Assembly: GCF_019599265.1 (NCBI RefSeq)
Contig: NZ_JAHZTC010000006.1
Location: forward strand, 169,882 to 233,881
DNA from: Pontibacter sp. HSC-14F20
Lineage (GTDB): Bacteria; Bacteroidota; Bacteroidia; Cytophagales; Hymenobacteraceae
Length of the DNA stretch: 64,000 nucleotides
Reading direction: 5' to 3'
A program made the translations under genes and the position numbers. The notes below the pieces were generated by a model. It saw only the letters and a program-made list of their open reading frames with translations, was not told the DNA's origin and searched no databases. This document shows, in pieces, positions 16,517 to 25,142 of the stretch (its first letter is position 1; each line of letters starts with the position of its first letter).

Positions 16517-16795
16517 TTAAAAAACATCTAGGTAGATATTTCCAACTTTCAGGCTTTCAACTTTTAGCCAAAGGTACTCATTATACGCCCCTGTTTTTGC
16601 CAGGGTTACAATTGCTCCTGAAAAGTGAAATAATTTTTCGAGTAGCTCCTCAGGCGAGTTTTTACCAAAAAGGAAATTGCAGTGTTTTCTGGTATCTCGA
16701 ATGGTGTCGATGGAAAGAGGATCGATAACAATAACACTTTTTTTATCTTCGACTTCATCAAAGGTTCTTATAACCCAGTGAAGTATGAAGTGGCA
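16517..16795 (-). pseudogene. Start-less coding-like frame, probably a decayed gene fragment
   Basis: The minus strand is open for 93 codons between stops (16798-16796 and 16519-16517) but contains no ATG, GTG or TTG. The translation has a normal amino acid mix, with charged and hydrophobic blocks (HWVIRTFDEVEDKKSV, SPEELLEKLFHFSGAIVTLA), unlike the shadows of real genes. It most likely is the 3' end of a gene whose front has been lost. I do not recognise the family. It lies beside the transposase remnant at 17067-17321. Confidence 0.4.
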
Positions 16796-17066
16796 TTATT
16801 GTTTTTAGGTATAGCTTTCTAGCATCTGCAGATTGATTTGCTAAACTACATACCCCTGCGAATTATCTCCCTTAGCCCCTCATTTTTTAGAAGGGGCCTA
16901 CCTTAAAACAGGAGCGGACTTTGTGCTATTGTCAGTTCTTTAGGTATAGGCTTTGTATCTGCGGTTTTTTAATCACGATTGACATCCCCCTGCCCCCTTT
17001 GAAGCTAATCTTATAGGGAAAAACCTCGGTTATTTTGTTGGCTCTCAAAGAGCTTATACCCTTCGA

Positions 17067-17321
17067 TCATATAATGCAGTCTGACCAGTGCTCCCCTAAG
17101 AGCTTTACCCCCGGCAGGGGTTGCTTCTTTGTTTTCTGAAAGCCTGCCAGCTTGCCCAGCGCCACCACGGCCTCTTCCAGTGTCTGGACCGGCCTTTGCA
17201 CCTTGGCCTGTAGCACCTTCACCTCCAGCGGCTCAATATGCGCCTCTGCCGGCGTCTGTGGCTGGTTGCGCGCCAGGTAGGTGAGGTGCAGCACCCGCCA
17301 GCCCGCGATGCTGTATTTTGC
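17067..17321 (-). pseudogene. IS4-type transposase, C-terminal remnant
   Basis: From a stop at 17324-17322 the minus strand reads AKYSIAGWRVLHLTYLARNQP and later ALGKLAGFQKTKKQPLPGVKLLGEHW before a stop. These blocks resemble the last 80 residues of IS4/Tn5-like transposases, where an aromatic-rich helix (YSIxxWRxLxLTxLAR) is followed by a LxxLGGFxxRKxxxxPGxKxLWxG end. The catalytic DDE core is absent, so this is a dead fragment. The resemblance is from memory of the family, not a search. Confidence 0.6.
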
Positions 17322-17350
17322 TTACTTTTTTCATCAGGGAAAAAAGTGAG
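17321..17350. repeat. Imperfect 11-base inverted repeat beside the transposase remnant
   Basis: CTTACTTTTTT (17321-17331) and AAAAAAGTGAG (17340-17350) are complementary except for one position, with an 8-base loop. It abuts the broken end of the transposase remnant. It may be a hairpin left at a deletion junction or part of an element end; nothing decides between these. Confidence 0.4.
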
Positions 17351-17488
17351 TGTTCGCCGCACAGGCGAAGCAATGAAACAAAGCAGATTGCTATACCTGT
17401 GATGCAGTTACAACAAAGCTAAGTTAGCTATGTCTATACCTAGGCAAAAGGCAAAATCTACAGTAGCTATACCTACACAAACCTCAAC

Positions 17489-19978
17489 CTAAGCCGGATC
17501 CACATCCGCAACTACCCGGACCCCCTTAAAATCAGGTAACAGGTATAACTGCTGAATTACTTTGGAAATAGCCTGTTTGGCGGCACGTAGGTTTACATTC
17601 TCACGAGGGAGCTTCACGTGGATCTCATTGAGGAAAAGATTTCTGATCTTGAAAATGTACGGCACTTCCGGTCCTAATACCAACTGTGCACCTAGCTGAT
17701 CAGTCAGATCCTTCGCGAGCACAATGGCGGCATTTTCTGATACCTTCTCATCAACGTGCTTAACCGTAATGCGGATCATGCGGGCGAAAGGAGGGTAGCC
17801 GAAACGCATGCGCTCTTCGATCTCGTGCTCGTACAGAGAAGTATAATCGTTGCTGTGCACCTTGCGGAAAATCGGCTGCAGCGGGTCGCGGGTTTGGATC
17901 AGTACCGTGCCCGGCTTGCCTTTGCGACCGGCACGACCGCTGACCTGCACAAACAGCTGATAGGCCCGCTCGTGTGCCCGAAAATCAGGGAAGTGGATGA
18001 TGCTGTCGGCGTTGAGTATACCTACAAGGCTCACATTCTCGAAGTCCAGGCCCTTGGTTACCATCTGGGTACCGATCAGCACATTGGTTTTGCCGCTCTC
18101 GAAGTCAGTGATGATCTGCTGGTAACTGTTTTTCTTCTTGGTCGTGTCCAGGTCCATACGCTGTACCTCGGCGTTGGGCAGCATCAGTTTCAGGTCGTCT
18201 TCCACCTTCTCGGTACCGAAGCCCATGCTTCGGAGTGTAGTCGCACCGCAAGCCGGACAATCGTGTGGCATGCGCTCGTGGTAGCCGCAGTAGTGACAGC
18301 GCAGCTCGTTGTTATACTTGTGGTAGGAAAGGCTCACGGCACAGTGCTGGCACTTGGGGATCCAGGAGCACTCGTCGCAGCTGATGAAAGGGGCATAACC
18401 GCGCCGGTTCTGAAACAGGATCACCTGTTCGTGCCGCGCCAGCCGCTCCTCTATAGCAGTAACCAGTTTGCCCGAAAAGTGGTTGTGCATGTTCTTGCGC
18501 TGCTGCTCTTCCCGCACGTTAATCAACTCGATGGTAGGCATCTGGGCCTCGCCGAAGCGTTTGCTCATCGTCACCAAACCCCAGCGGTCGGTCTTGCAAT
18601 TGTAGTAGGTCTCAATGGAAGGCGTGGCAGAGCCGAGTAGCGTTTTAGCTCCCTGCAGGTGCGCCATCATCAGGGCCGTCTCGCGGGCGTTATACCTGGG
18701 GGCAGGTTCGTATTGCTTATAGCTGGGCTCGTGCTCCTCATCCACTATTACCAGCGACAGGTTATGGAAAGGCAGGAACACCGCCGAGCGGACGCCCACC
18801 ACCATCTGAAAACGACCGGAAAGTACACCCTGCCATACCTCAGCCCGCTCGTTATCGGAGAACTTGGAGTGGTAAATGCCCAGCTTATCACCAAACACCT
18901 TTATCAGGCGGGTCACGATCTGCGCTGTTAGCGCAATCTCGGGCAGCAGGTATAGCACCTGTCCGCCAGCCTCCAGCGCATGCTTGATCAGGTCGATGTA
19001 TACCTCCGTTTTGCCACTGCCCGTTACACCATGCAGCAGTACGGTGTCCTTCTCTTTGAATAGGCCCAAAATCTCGTCCTTAGCCTGTTCCTGGTGATCC
19101 GACAGCTTCATGGGCTGCAGCGGCACGGTATTGTCAACAGGGAAGCGCGAAATGATTTGGTCAAACTGCTCGAACACGCCTTTTTTGATCAGGGAGTCGA
19201 TAGACGACTTGGAGAGGTGCGGGTTGTTGGCCAGCACGCTTTTCTCTATACCTGCTGTGTTGAGGCGGATGTTCTGGTGCACCGGCACCTTCTGCAGGTA
19301 GTTGAGCAGAATGTCGAGTTGTTTAGGCTTGGTGGCGAGTTGGTTGAAGAGCTCCTCCAGCATACCTTCTTCCTGCACAAAATGCTCGGTCAGGCGAATC
19401 TTCTTGACCACTTTTGGCGAAAAGCGGTCACTTACCTGCTCAAATATGATGATCGCTTCTTTCTGAATCAGCGATTTGATGTATTTATGATAACTCTTCA
19501 CCTGCAGCAAATTGCCTACTTCTGTAAAGGTAAGGGCCGGGTTTTGCTGTAGCGCATAGATGATCTTGACCTCCTGCGAAGCCAGCGGGATGTCGTCTTC
19601 TTCGGGATTAAAATGCGGGTGCAGCTGTATGCGCGACTCGCTACTGAGCTTGAGCGCCGATGGCAGTGCCGCATTGATCACCTCACCGATGGTGCACATG
19701 TAGTAGTCGGCAATCCAGCGGAAAAGCTTGAGTTGTGGGGCCGTTACAATCGGTTTATCGTCCAGCACATCCAAAATATACTTGGCCTGGTAGTCAGCGG
19801 GGGCGTTTTCGTGAATGTCGGCTACGATGCAGCTGAGTACCCGCTTGGCACCGAACTGCACAATTACCCGTGCGCCCACCAGCACCTCGTCGTTCATCTC
19901 GAAAGGGATGCGGTAGGTATATAGTTTCGGCAGCGGCAGTGGCAGAATCACATCAGCAAAAAGCGTGACACGATCCAC
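17489..19978 (-). CDS. priA: Primosomal protein N' (replication restart helicase PriA)
   Basis: PriA reloads the replicative helicase at stalled forks. The N-terminal DNA-binding part (LFADVILPLPLPKLYTYRIP) matches PriA of Bacteroidota. Helicase motif I is GVTGSGKTEVY, motif II is VDEEHEPSYKQ, and the paired zinc-binding cysteines follow (CDECSWIPKCQHC, then CHYC and CPAC). Later motifs TQMVTKGLDFENV and QVSGRAGRKGKPG are present, as is the C-terminal VRVVADVDPA. The ordinary start is unclear: the frame stays open to a TTG at 20056, with other TTG codons, and a GTG at 19978 lies closest to the conserved domain; I give the GTG start (829 residues). The gene stands alone. On either start it is a normal-length PriA. 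Confidence 0.95.
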   Translation of the reverse strand: MDRVTLFADVILPLPLPKLYTYRIPFEMNDEVLVGARVIVQFGAKRVLSCIVADIHENAPADYQAKYILDVLDDKPIVTAPQLKLFRWIADYYMCTIGEVINAALPSALKLSSESRIQLHPHFNPEEDDIPLASQEVKIIYALQQNPALTFTEVGNLLQVKSYHKYIKSLIQKEAIIIFEQVSDRFSPKVVKKIRLTEHFVQEEGMLEELFNQLATKPKQLDILLNYLQKVPVHQNIRLNTAGIEKSVLANNPHLSKSSIDSLIKKGVFEQFDQIISRFPVDNTVPLQPMKLSDHQEQAKDEILGLFKEKDTVLLHGVTGSGKTEVYIDLIKHALEAGGQVLYLLPEIALTAQIVTRLIKVFGDKLGIYHSKFSDNERAEVWQGVLSGRFQMVVGVRSAVFLPFHNLSLVIVDEEHEPSYKQYEPAPRYNARETALMMAHLQGAKTLLGSATPSIETYYNCKTDRWGLVTMSKRFGEAQMPTIELINVREEQQRKNMHNHFSGKLVTAIEERLARHEQVILFQNRRGYAPFISCDECSWIPKCQHCAVSLSYHKYNNELRCHYCGYHERMPHDCPACGATTLRSMGFGTEKVEDDLKLMLPNAEVQRMDLDTTKKKNSYQQIITDFESGKTNVLIGTQMVTKGLDFENVSLVGILNADSIIHFPDFRAHERAYQLFVQVSGRAGRKGKPGTVLIQTRDPLQPIFRKVHSNDYTSLYEHEIEERMRFGYPPFARMIRITVKHVDEKVSENAAIVLAKDLTDQLGAQLVLGPEVPYIFKIRNLFLNEIHVKLPRENVNLRAAKQAISKVIQQLYLLPDFKGVRVVADVDPA

Positions 19979-20087
19979 GGCTGGCTCCGGCGGGTAGTTG
20001 AAATTGAGTAACTCAGACAAGGGCGCAGGTATAGGTTGTGTATGCAAATGTCGCAAAAAAGCATGTAAATCCCGAAGGCTTTCAACA

Positions 20088-20103
20088 AGGTATAGCTATA
20101 CCT
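20088..20103. repeat. Perfect 16-base palindrome made of two facing AGGTATAG octamers
   Basis: AGGTATAGCTATACCT reads the same on both strands. It lies upstream of priA and downstream of the YyaL-like gene, both on the minus strand. A further copy, CTATACCT at 20155-20162, sits at the end of the latter gene. It is built from the octamer dispersed across the whole window. Confidence 0.8.
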
Positions 20104-20160
20104 GTTGCCTCACCAGAAGTACCGGGACAAGCTTTGCCCTTTGGGAAGTGATGGCTATAC

Positions 20161-22227
20161 CTATAGCGAGGCGAATTTCGGGTTTTCCCCATTTCCCTTC
20201 TGTAACTGCTCCAGCGCCTCGGCTGCGATGTGCACCGGTAGCTGACAGGTTTTGTTATAGCACACGTATACTGTTGTTTTTCCGTTGATGGCGCTGCGGT
20301 CTTTTAGCAACGGCAGCTCACTTTGGGTTTCGGTGCCGGCCAGCAGCATGTTGGGGATGTAAAATGAACTGAGTTCGGACCGCATTTCCGGTGCCTGAGG
20401 CCCCACAACAGCAACTTCTGCGGTAGGCTGCAGTTTGTGAAAATACAGACTGGACCAATTGCCCATATGGCCCGGTTCTTTTACCACCAGCTCTTTTACC
20501 TGCGCCAGCATGGCATCGGATAGTTGCTCGTAGCGCTCCTCATCAAAATAAAGACCCAGCAGGTATAGGTTAGTAGCCATGACTGAGTTGGAAGACGGAA
20601 TCACATTATCGAGTAGCTCTTTCTTGCGGGCCACCAGTTTCTCAGCGTTTTGGTCTGTGAAGAAGAACAGTTGCTCCTGCTCGTCGAAGAAGTTGTCCAG
20701 AGTATAGTCTGTCAGCTGTCTGGCTTCCCTCAGGTATTTTTCATCAAACGTGATCTCGTATACCCGGATCAGCGCCCGGATCAGCAATGCATAGTCTTCC
20801 AGGAAACCGTTGATAGAAGCTCTGCCATTTTTATAGGTATGTAACAGCCTATCGCCCTGCTGAAAGTGTTGAAGTATAAAAGCTGCGTTGCGGACGGCCA
20901 GGTACAGAAAGTGCTTGTTGCCAAAGGTATAGTAAGCATCAGCCAAGCCCTTAAGCATGATCGCGTTCCAGGAGCAGAGAATCTTGTCATCCAGGCCCGG
21001 GCGGATGCGCAGGGAACGAATTTCCATCAGCTTCTCCTTCCACATCATCACCATCTCCTCCAGCACCTCCAGTTCCAGCTCGTTTTCCTTGGCAAAATGC
21101 GCATCGCTGATGCGGCGGTGCAGAATGTTCTGCCCATGCTCAAAGTTGCCGGTCGTCGTCACATGGTAGTATTTCGACAGGATAGGTTCTTCTGCTCCGA
21201 ACAGGTCCTGCAGCTCTTTGCGCGTGAACACATAGAACTTACCTTCCACGCCTTCGCTGTCTGCATCGAGTGATGAGTAAAATCCGCCTTCTTCGCTCAT
21301 CAGTTCACGCTCTGCAAAGGCTATCGTTTCATACACCACAGCTTTGTAAAGCGGCTCTTTTGTGAGCAGATATGCTTCTGAATAGAGACTGATCAGCTGC
21401 CCGTTATCATAGAGCATTTTCTCAAAGTGTGGCACCAACCATTTCTCATCAACGGAATAGCGGGCAAAGCCACCGCCAATCTGGTCGTAGAGGCCGCCAT
21501 AAGCCATTTCGTGAAGCGTGAGGTTAATGTGCTTGAGAGTAGCTGGATTTTCTGTGTGAGCATGATAGCGCAGTAAAAACTTTAAGTTGGCTGGCATCGG
21601 AAACTTAGGAGCAGTGCCAAAACCGCCGTGCTTTTTATCGAATTGCCGGCCTAAGTTCTTGTAGAGCTCTTCAAACTCTTCTTCACTTACCCCTGCCTGA
21701 CTCTGCTGCAGCCCAAATCTTTTGAGTTCGCTCAGGTTAAGGTGCTGCACGAACTGCTCTGCCGATTTGTCAAGTTTCTGTCGGTCTTTGGTGTAGGCTT
21801 CTGCTATGTTGAGGAGGAGGTTCACCCATTGCTGGGGCGTAAAGTAGGTGCCGCCATAAAAGGGCTTGGCTTCCGAATTCAGAAATACATTCAAGGGCCA
21901 GCCTCCCTGCAGACCCATAGCCTGCAAAGCGTCCATGTGCACAGCATCAACATCCGGCCGCTCTTCCCTGTCTACTTTGATGCACACGAAGTGCTCGTTC
22001 ATGACTTTGGCAATCTTCTCGTTCTCAAAAGACTGATGCTCCATCACGTGGCACCAATGGCAGGCAGCATAGCCAATGCTTACCAATATAGGTTTATCTT
22101 CCTGCCGGGCTCGTTGCAGGGCTTCTTCGCCCCAGGGGTGCCAACTTACAGGGTTGTAAGCGTGCTGCAGCAGGTAAGGGCTGCTTTCGTGTATCAGTTT
22201 GTTCGGTATTTTCTCTTTCTGGGCCAT
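20161..22227 (-). CDS. Thioredoxin-domain protein, YyaL/SSP411 (DUF255) family
   Basis: The 688-residue protein begins with the DUF255 signature [19 protein letters not shown], then [19 protein letters not shown] (residues 46-64), where CHWC (C56, C59) is a thioredoxin-like pair. The motifs DREERPDVD and GGWPLNVFL follow, then a long alpha-helical region resembling a six-hairpin glycosidase barrel ([43 protein letters not shown]). The family is conserved from bacteria to mammals (SPATA20), but its reaction is not established. Length is typical. The first ATG at 22227 is clear. It may share a transcript with the upstream GSCFA gene (115 bases apart), which is uncertain. Confidence 0.88.
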   Translation of the reverse strand: MAQKEKIPNKLIHESSPYLLQHAYNPVSWHPWGEEALQRARQEDKPILVSIGYAACHWCHVMEHQSFENEKIAKVMNEHFVCIKVDREERPDVDAVHMDALQAMGLQGGWPLNVFLNSEAKPFYGGTYFTPQQWVNLLLNIAEAYTKDRQKLDKSAEQFVQHLNLSELKRFGLQQSQAGVSEEEFEELYKNLGRQFDKKHGGFGTAPKFPMPANLKFLLRYHAHTENPATLKHINLTLHEMAYGGLYDQIGGGFARYSVDEKWLVPHFEKMLYDNGQLISLYSEAYLLTKEPLYKAVVYETIAFAERELMSEEGGFYSSLDADSEGVEGKFYVFTRKELQDLFGAEEPILSKYYHVTTTGNFEHGQNILHRRISDAHFAKENELELEVLEEMVMMWKEKLMEIRSLRIRPGLDDKILCSWNAIMLKGLADAYYTFGNKHFLYLAVRNAAFILQHFQQGDRLLHTYKNGRASINGFLEDYALLIRALIRVYEITFDEKYLREARQLTDYTLDNFFDEQEQLFFFTDQNAEKLVARKKELLDNVIPSSNSVMATNLYLLGLYFDEERYEQLSDAMLAQVKELVVKEPGHMGNWSSLYFHKLQPTAEVAVVGPQAPEMRSELSSFYIPNMLLAGTETQSELPLLKDRSAINGKTTVYVCYNKTCQLPVHIAAEALEQLQKGNGENPKFASL

Positions 22228-22341
22228 GGTCGTCGTATTGCAGGCTGCTGGAACTCTATACCTACGAACAAGGCTGGTAAAAGTATGCTGATGCTGTGGG
22301 GAGTAGCAGTAGCAGGGGAGTAGTGCTGAAAGAATCTATAC

Positions 22342-23328
22342 CTATGGCTTAGGGACAAGCTGTTGCTGCAGGCCCTTTTCTTCTTCTGATATGTCCAGGC
22401 TATACCTTGTTGAGAGCTCATGTAACTGCTGGAATGTAGTCTTCAAAAAACTTTGGTGCGCTTCAGAATCGGGGTGGAAAGGTCTGTGGGCGATGGCGCG
22501 TCGCATTTTCTCCCACGCTTTCAGAAAACCCCTGAAGTCCTCGCTCAGGTAGGCATTTACAAACTTATCCCAAATGTAATCTTCCGCAACCTCCGTCGGG
22601 TGCACCATGTCACGGCCGTAGAAACGGTAGTCGCGCAGGTCGTCCATCATGATCTCATAAGCAGGAAAGTAGTGCGCCTGCTCGTGGTTGGTAGTAATGT
22701 CATGGCAAAGGAGCCGCAAAATGGATTTGCTGACGCTGTTTACCTCTATTGTCTCCTTGATGTGACGTACCGGACTGACAGTGAACAAGACGCGCAGCCC
22801 AGGGTTAAATTGCCTTAGCTCCTCTAAGGTATGTTCCATATCATTAAGCAGGGTGCTGAAGGAGAGGAGCTCGCGGCTAAACTCGCGGGCGGGAAGTTTA
22901 TGACAATTGGCCACCACTGCTCCTGAATTCTGCAAACGATAGCCCACCGCCGTTCCGAGTGTTATGATCAACAGGCTGGCTTGCTGCAAGGAATTCCGGG
23001 TCAGGGAAAGTCGCTCGTCAATATTCTGTAATAGGGTTTCGCGTGAGGGGGAAGAGAGGGAAGAATGCAGGTCGTAGGCATACCAGATGCCGTTGTGCTG
23101 CACCAGCTTATCCGTTACGGTATGAGAACCACTAATTGCAGCCCGCAGCAGCTTACCTACAGAGAGCGGGTTAAAGATCGTTCCAAAAGGATTTACCAGT
23201 ACCTGCGCCTTGTTTTCCTGCAGCCTCTGGCCAATTACTTCCGCAAAGCAGGAGCCAATGGTCACGATACCACTCGACAAACTCAGATCAATGCCACTGG
23301 CAGGTATGTGCAGTTCAGTCCGGAACAT
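22342..23328 (-). CDS. GSCFA-domain protein
   Basis: The 328-residue protein carries the name-giving motif GSCFA at residues 27-31 (IVTIGSCFAEVIGQRL), followed by NPFGTIFNPLS. The later blocks ITLGTAVGYRL, FTVSPVRHIKET and a DMVHPTEVAEDYIW end are those expected of SGNH-like GSCFA proteins: Ser in the first block and Asp/His in the last would form the hydrolase triad. Family members are presumed esterases or acetyl-handling enzymes of the cell envelope; the substrate is unknown. The ATG at 23328-23326 directly touches a 13-unit hexamer array (23329-23406), an unusual placement that may affect expression. Confidence 0.87.
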   Translation of the reverse strand: MFRTELHIPASGIDLSLSSGIVTIGSCFAEVIGQRLQENKAQVLVNPFGTIFNPLSVGKLLRAAISGSHTVTDKLVQHNGIWYAYDLHSSLSSPSRETLLQNIDERLSLTRNSLQQASLLIITLGTAVGYRLQNSGAVVANCHKLPAREFSRELLSFSTLLNDMEHTLEELRQFNPGLRVLFTVSPVRHIKETIEVNSVSKSILRLLCHDITTNHEQAHYFPAYEIMMDDLRDYRFYGRDMVHPTEVAEDYIWDKFVNAYLSEDFRGFLKAWEKMRRAIAHRPFHPDSEAHQSFLKTTFQQLHELSTRYSLDISEEEKGLQQQLVPKP

Positions 23329-23406
23329 AAGTATAAGTATAGGTATAGGTATAGGTATAGGTATAGGTATAGGTATAAGTATAGGTATAGGTATAGGTAT
23401 AGGTAT
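23329..23406. repeat. Tandem hexamer array, 13 units of AGGTAT/AAGTAT
   Basis: Thirteen consecutive hexamers run without interruption: AAGTAT twice, AGGTAT six times, AAGTAT once, AGGTAT four times, then AG. On the minus strand the array ends exactly at the ATG of the GSCFA gene, so it forms the immediate 5' untranslated region. The unit is the core of the dispersed octamer AGGTATAG. Unlike a CRISPR array it has no spacers. Short perfect repeats of this kind are prone to slippage. Confidence 0.97.
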
Positions 23407-23433
23407 AGCGCAAATTAACCGGAAGCAGTAAAT

Positions 23434-23469
23434 AAAAAAAGCGCCCTGCTTTTAGGGCAGGGCGCTTTC
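23434..23469 (-). terminator. Rho-independent terminator of rpsF-rpsR-rplI
   Basis: GCGCCCTGC (23441-23449) pairs with GCAGGGCGC (23457-23465); on the minus strand the stem is followed by seven T (bases 23440-23434). It lies 22 bases beyond the rplI stop and just before the GSCFA hexamer array. Confidence 0.9.
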
Positions 23470-23490
23470 TGTGCTTGGTAGCGGCTAAAA

Positions 23491-23934
23491 TTACTCAGCT
23501 ACTACGTTGAAGCGGATCTGATGCTTCACTTCTTTGTGCAGGCTCAGCGTGGCAGTGTATTCGCCAGCTGTTTTCACGTCCTGATCAAAAGAAATACGCT
23601 TGCGGTCTACATCGTGACCTTTAGCCTTCAGAGCCTCAGAAATCTGGTTGGTTGTAACAGAACCGAAGATCTTACCGGTCTCGCCTACTTTCGCAGGGAT
23701 TTCCAGTGTGATATCACCGATTTTGTTTGCCAGTTCCTGCGCATCGTTCTGGATTTTCTCCAGTTTGTGGGCAGCCTGACGAACGTTCTCAGCTACAATT
23801 TTCTTGTTGGTTTTGTCAGCCAGCACTGCCAGTCCTTGTGGGATCAGGTAGTTACGGCCATATCCTGACTTTACAGTAACGATATCGTTCTTGTAACCAA
23901 GATTCTTAACGTCATCTTTAAGTATTACTTCCAT
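23491..23934 (-). CDS. rplI: 50S ribosomal protein bL9
   Basis: The 147-residue product begins MEVILKDDVKNLGYKNDIVTVKSGYGRNYLIPQG in the pattern of bL9: the N-terminal RNA-binding domain with the GYxRNYLxPxGLA signature, a long connecting helix (about residues 40-75) and the C-terminal domain (IFGSVTTNQI, ALKAKGHDVDRKRI). bL9 sits at the base of the L1 stalk of the large subunit. It is the last gene of rpsF-rpsR-rplI, 13 bases after rpsR, and is followed by a terminator. Confidence 0.97.
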   Translation of the reverse strand: MEVILKDDVKNLGYKNDIVTVKSGYGRNYLIPQGLAVLADKTNKKIVAENVRQAAHKLEKIQNDAQELANKIGDITLEIPAKVGETGKIFGSVTTNQISEALKAKGHDVDRKRISFDQDVKTAGEYTATLSLHKEVKHQIRFNVVAE

Positions 23935-23947
23935 GTTCGTTACCTCC

Positions 23948-24199
23948 TTATTTTAAAGAATCAGTTACATAAGGTAAGATAGCCAGGTGACGTGCGCGGG
24001 CAACAGCCTGGGCAACTTTACGCTGGAACTTCAGGCTGGTGCCTGTCAATCTTCTTGGAAGGATCTTGCCTTGCTCGTTTACAAACTTAAGCAGGAAGTT
24101 GCCATCCTTATAGTCGATATACTTGATACCGCTTTTCTTGAAGCGGCAGTATTTCTGACGATTTTCTTGCTTGTGTACTCTTTCGTTAACTAGGCTCAT
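23948..24199 (-). CDS. rpsR: 30S ribosomal protein bS18
   Basis: The 83-residue protein shows the bS18 core [21 protein letters not shown], ending in [35 protein letters not shown]. bS18 binds bS6 on the small-subunit platform. Its ATG overlaps the stop codon of rpsF by one base (TAATG), which suggests translational coupling and equal amounts of the two partners. Confidence 0.97.
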   Translation of the reverse strand: MSLVNERVHKQENRQKYCRFKKSGIKYIDYKDGNFLLKFVNEQGKILPRRLTGTSLKFQRKVAQAVARARHLAILPYVTDSLK

Positions 24200-24567
24200 T
24201 ATGCTTTAACCTCCTCTTTTTTAGCCTGTGATTTGAATTCACCTTTTCTTCTGCGCTCATTGTAAGCAATTGCGTGCTTATCAAGGGCAGTAGTTAAAAA
24301 GCGAACAACTTTTTCGTCGCGGCGATAAGCCAGCTCAAGCACATCAATTACAGTAGATGGAGCCTTAAACTCGATGAGGTGGTAGAAACCAGTAGATTTC
24401 TTCTGGATTGGGTAAGCAAGCTTACGTAGACCCCAGTTCTCTTCGTGGATAATGTCGGCGCTATTTTCCTTAAGCACCTGTCTGAACTTCTCGACCGTTT
24501 CCTGCATCTGCGTCTCGTTCAACAGAGGCGTCAGAATGAAGACCGTTTCGTAATTTTTTAATTCCAT
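24199..24567 (-). CDS. rpsF: 30S ribosomal protein bS6
   Basis: The 122-residue product begins [16 protein letters not shown], the normal start of bS6, and contains [24 protein letters not shown] and a [11 protein letters not shown] block. The frame is open further upstream to 24600, but the ATG at 24567 fits the family and leaves space for the promoter. The C-terminal tail is lysine-rich. It is first in rpsF-rpsR-rplI and pairs with bS18. Confidence 0.96.
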   Translation of the reverse strand: MELKNYETVFILTPLLNETQMQETVEKFRQVLKENSADIIHEENWGLRKLAYPIQKKSTGFYHLIEFKAPSTVIDVLELAYRRDEKVVRFLTTALDKHAIAYNERRRKGEFKSQAKKEEVKA

Positions 24568-24597
24568 TTGGTTATGAGAATTTTTTGTTTTAGGGTG

Positions 24598-24628
24598 CAA
24601 ATATAAGGCAATGATTCTGTTTTACAAA
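24598..24628 (-). promoter_or_regulatory. Promoter of rpsF-rpsR-rplI
   Basis: On the minus strand TTTG (24628-24625) is followed after exactly 19 bases by TATATTTG (24605-24598), a full match to the Bacteroidota consensus TTTG-N19-TAnnTTTG. The -7 box ends 30 bases before the rpsF ATG. Confidence 0.75.
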
Positions 24629-25063
24629 AACTTGCACTAAAATAAATGGATGATATCCAGGTCTAACTGCCTTACAGTCTCGGTACCGGATAGGCACTCG
24701 GCTAAAGATAACATCGGATTTACGATTTCATCTCTCAATCAGGCTTGTTCTATATATATAATAAGGTATACAAATCAGATGAAGAGGAGGGGTGAAGAAG
24801 CCAAAAAAACAGGGTGAAAATAAATAAATGCTAACGACAACAAAATCAGGTATTTATAAGTTCAAGAGTGAGTGCGCCGGGGTAGGCGGCTATAGCAAGA
24901 AAAAACAGGATAATTTTGTGCAGAAAGGGCATCGAATATTCGGTGTTATTTAGAATAATTTTAAATAAAATAGTTGATTCTGTTAAAATAATGCAGAAAA
25001 TAGCCCATAAGTGATTGTACTTAATGGGATATTGTGTATAGGGGTAAAAATAAACATATAATA
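24629..25063. other. AT-rich divergent intergenic region
   Basis: This stretch separates the ribosomal operon (minus) from the respiratory operon (plus). I see no gene or RNA in it: stops are frequent in all frames and there is no strong hairpin. The AT-rich tail (24945-25063) could carry upstream control sites for the respiratory operon. Confidence 0.5.
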
Positions 25064-25094
25064 TTTGATTAATGGGTTTCAGGTAGTAGATTTG
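25064..25094 (+). promoter_or_regulatory. Promoter of the alternative complex III / cytochrome oxidase operon
   Basis: TTTG (25064-25067) and TAGATTTG (25087-25094) are 19 bases apart, a full match to the Bacteroidota housekeeping consensus. The -7 box ends 48 bases before the actA ATG. Confidence 0.75.
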
Positions 25095-25142
25095 TGCCCG
25101 TAAAGTAAATTCACCATTATACTAAACACAAGCGTCCTGGCT

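Noticed and set aside
17756..18640. Plus-strand frame of 294 codons opposite priA
   Set aside because: It is the shadow of the conserved priA helicase core; its composition is rich in His, Val and Ala as expected from the complement.
23329..23406. CRISPR-like array
   Set aside because: Units are six bases with no spacers, and no cas genes are present.
23210..23431. Frames with Gly-Ile or Arg-Tyr repeats through the hexamer array
   Set aside because: They only translate the DNA repeat and sit opposite the GSCFA gene and its leader.
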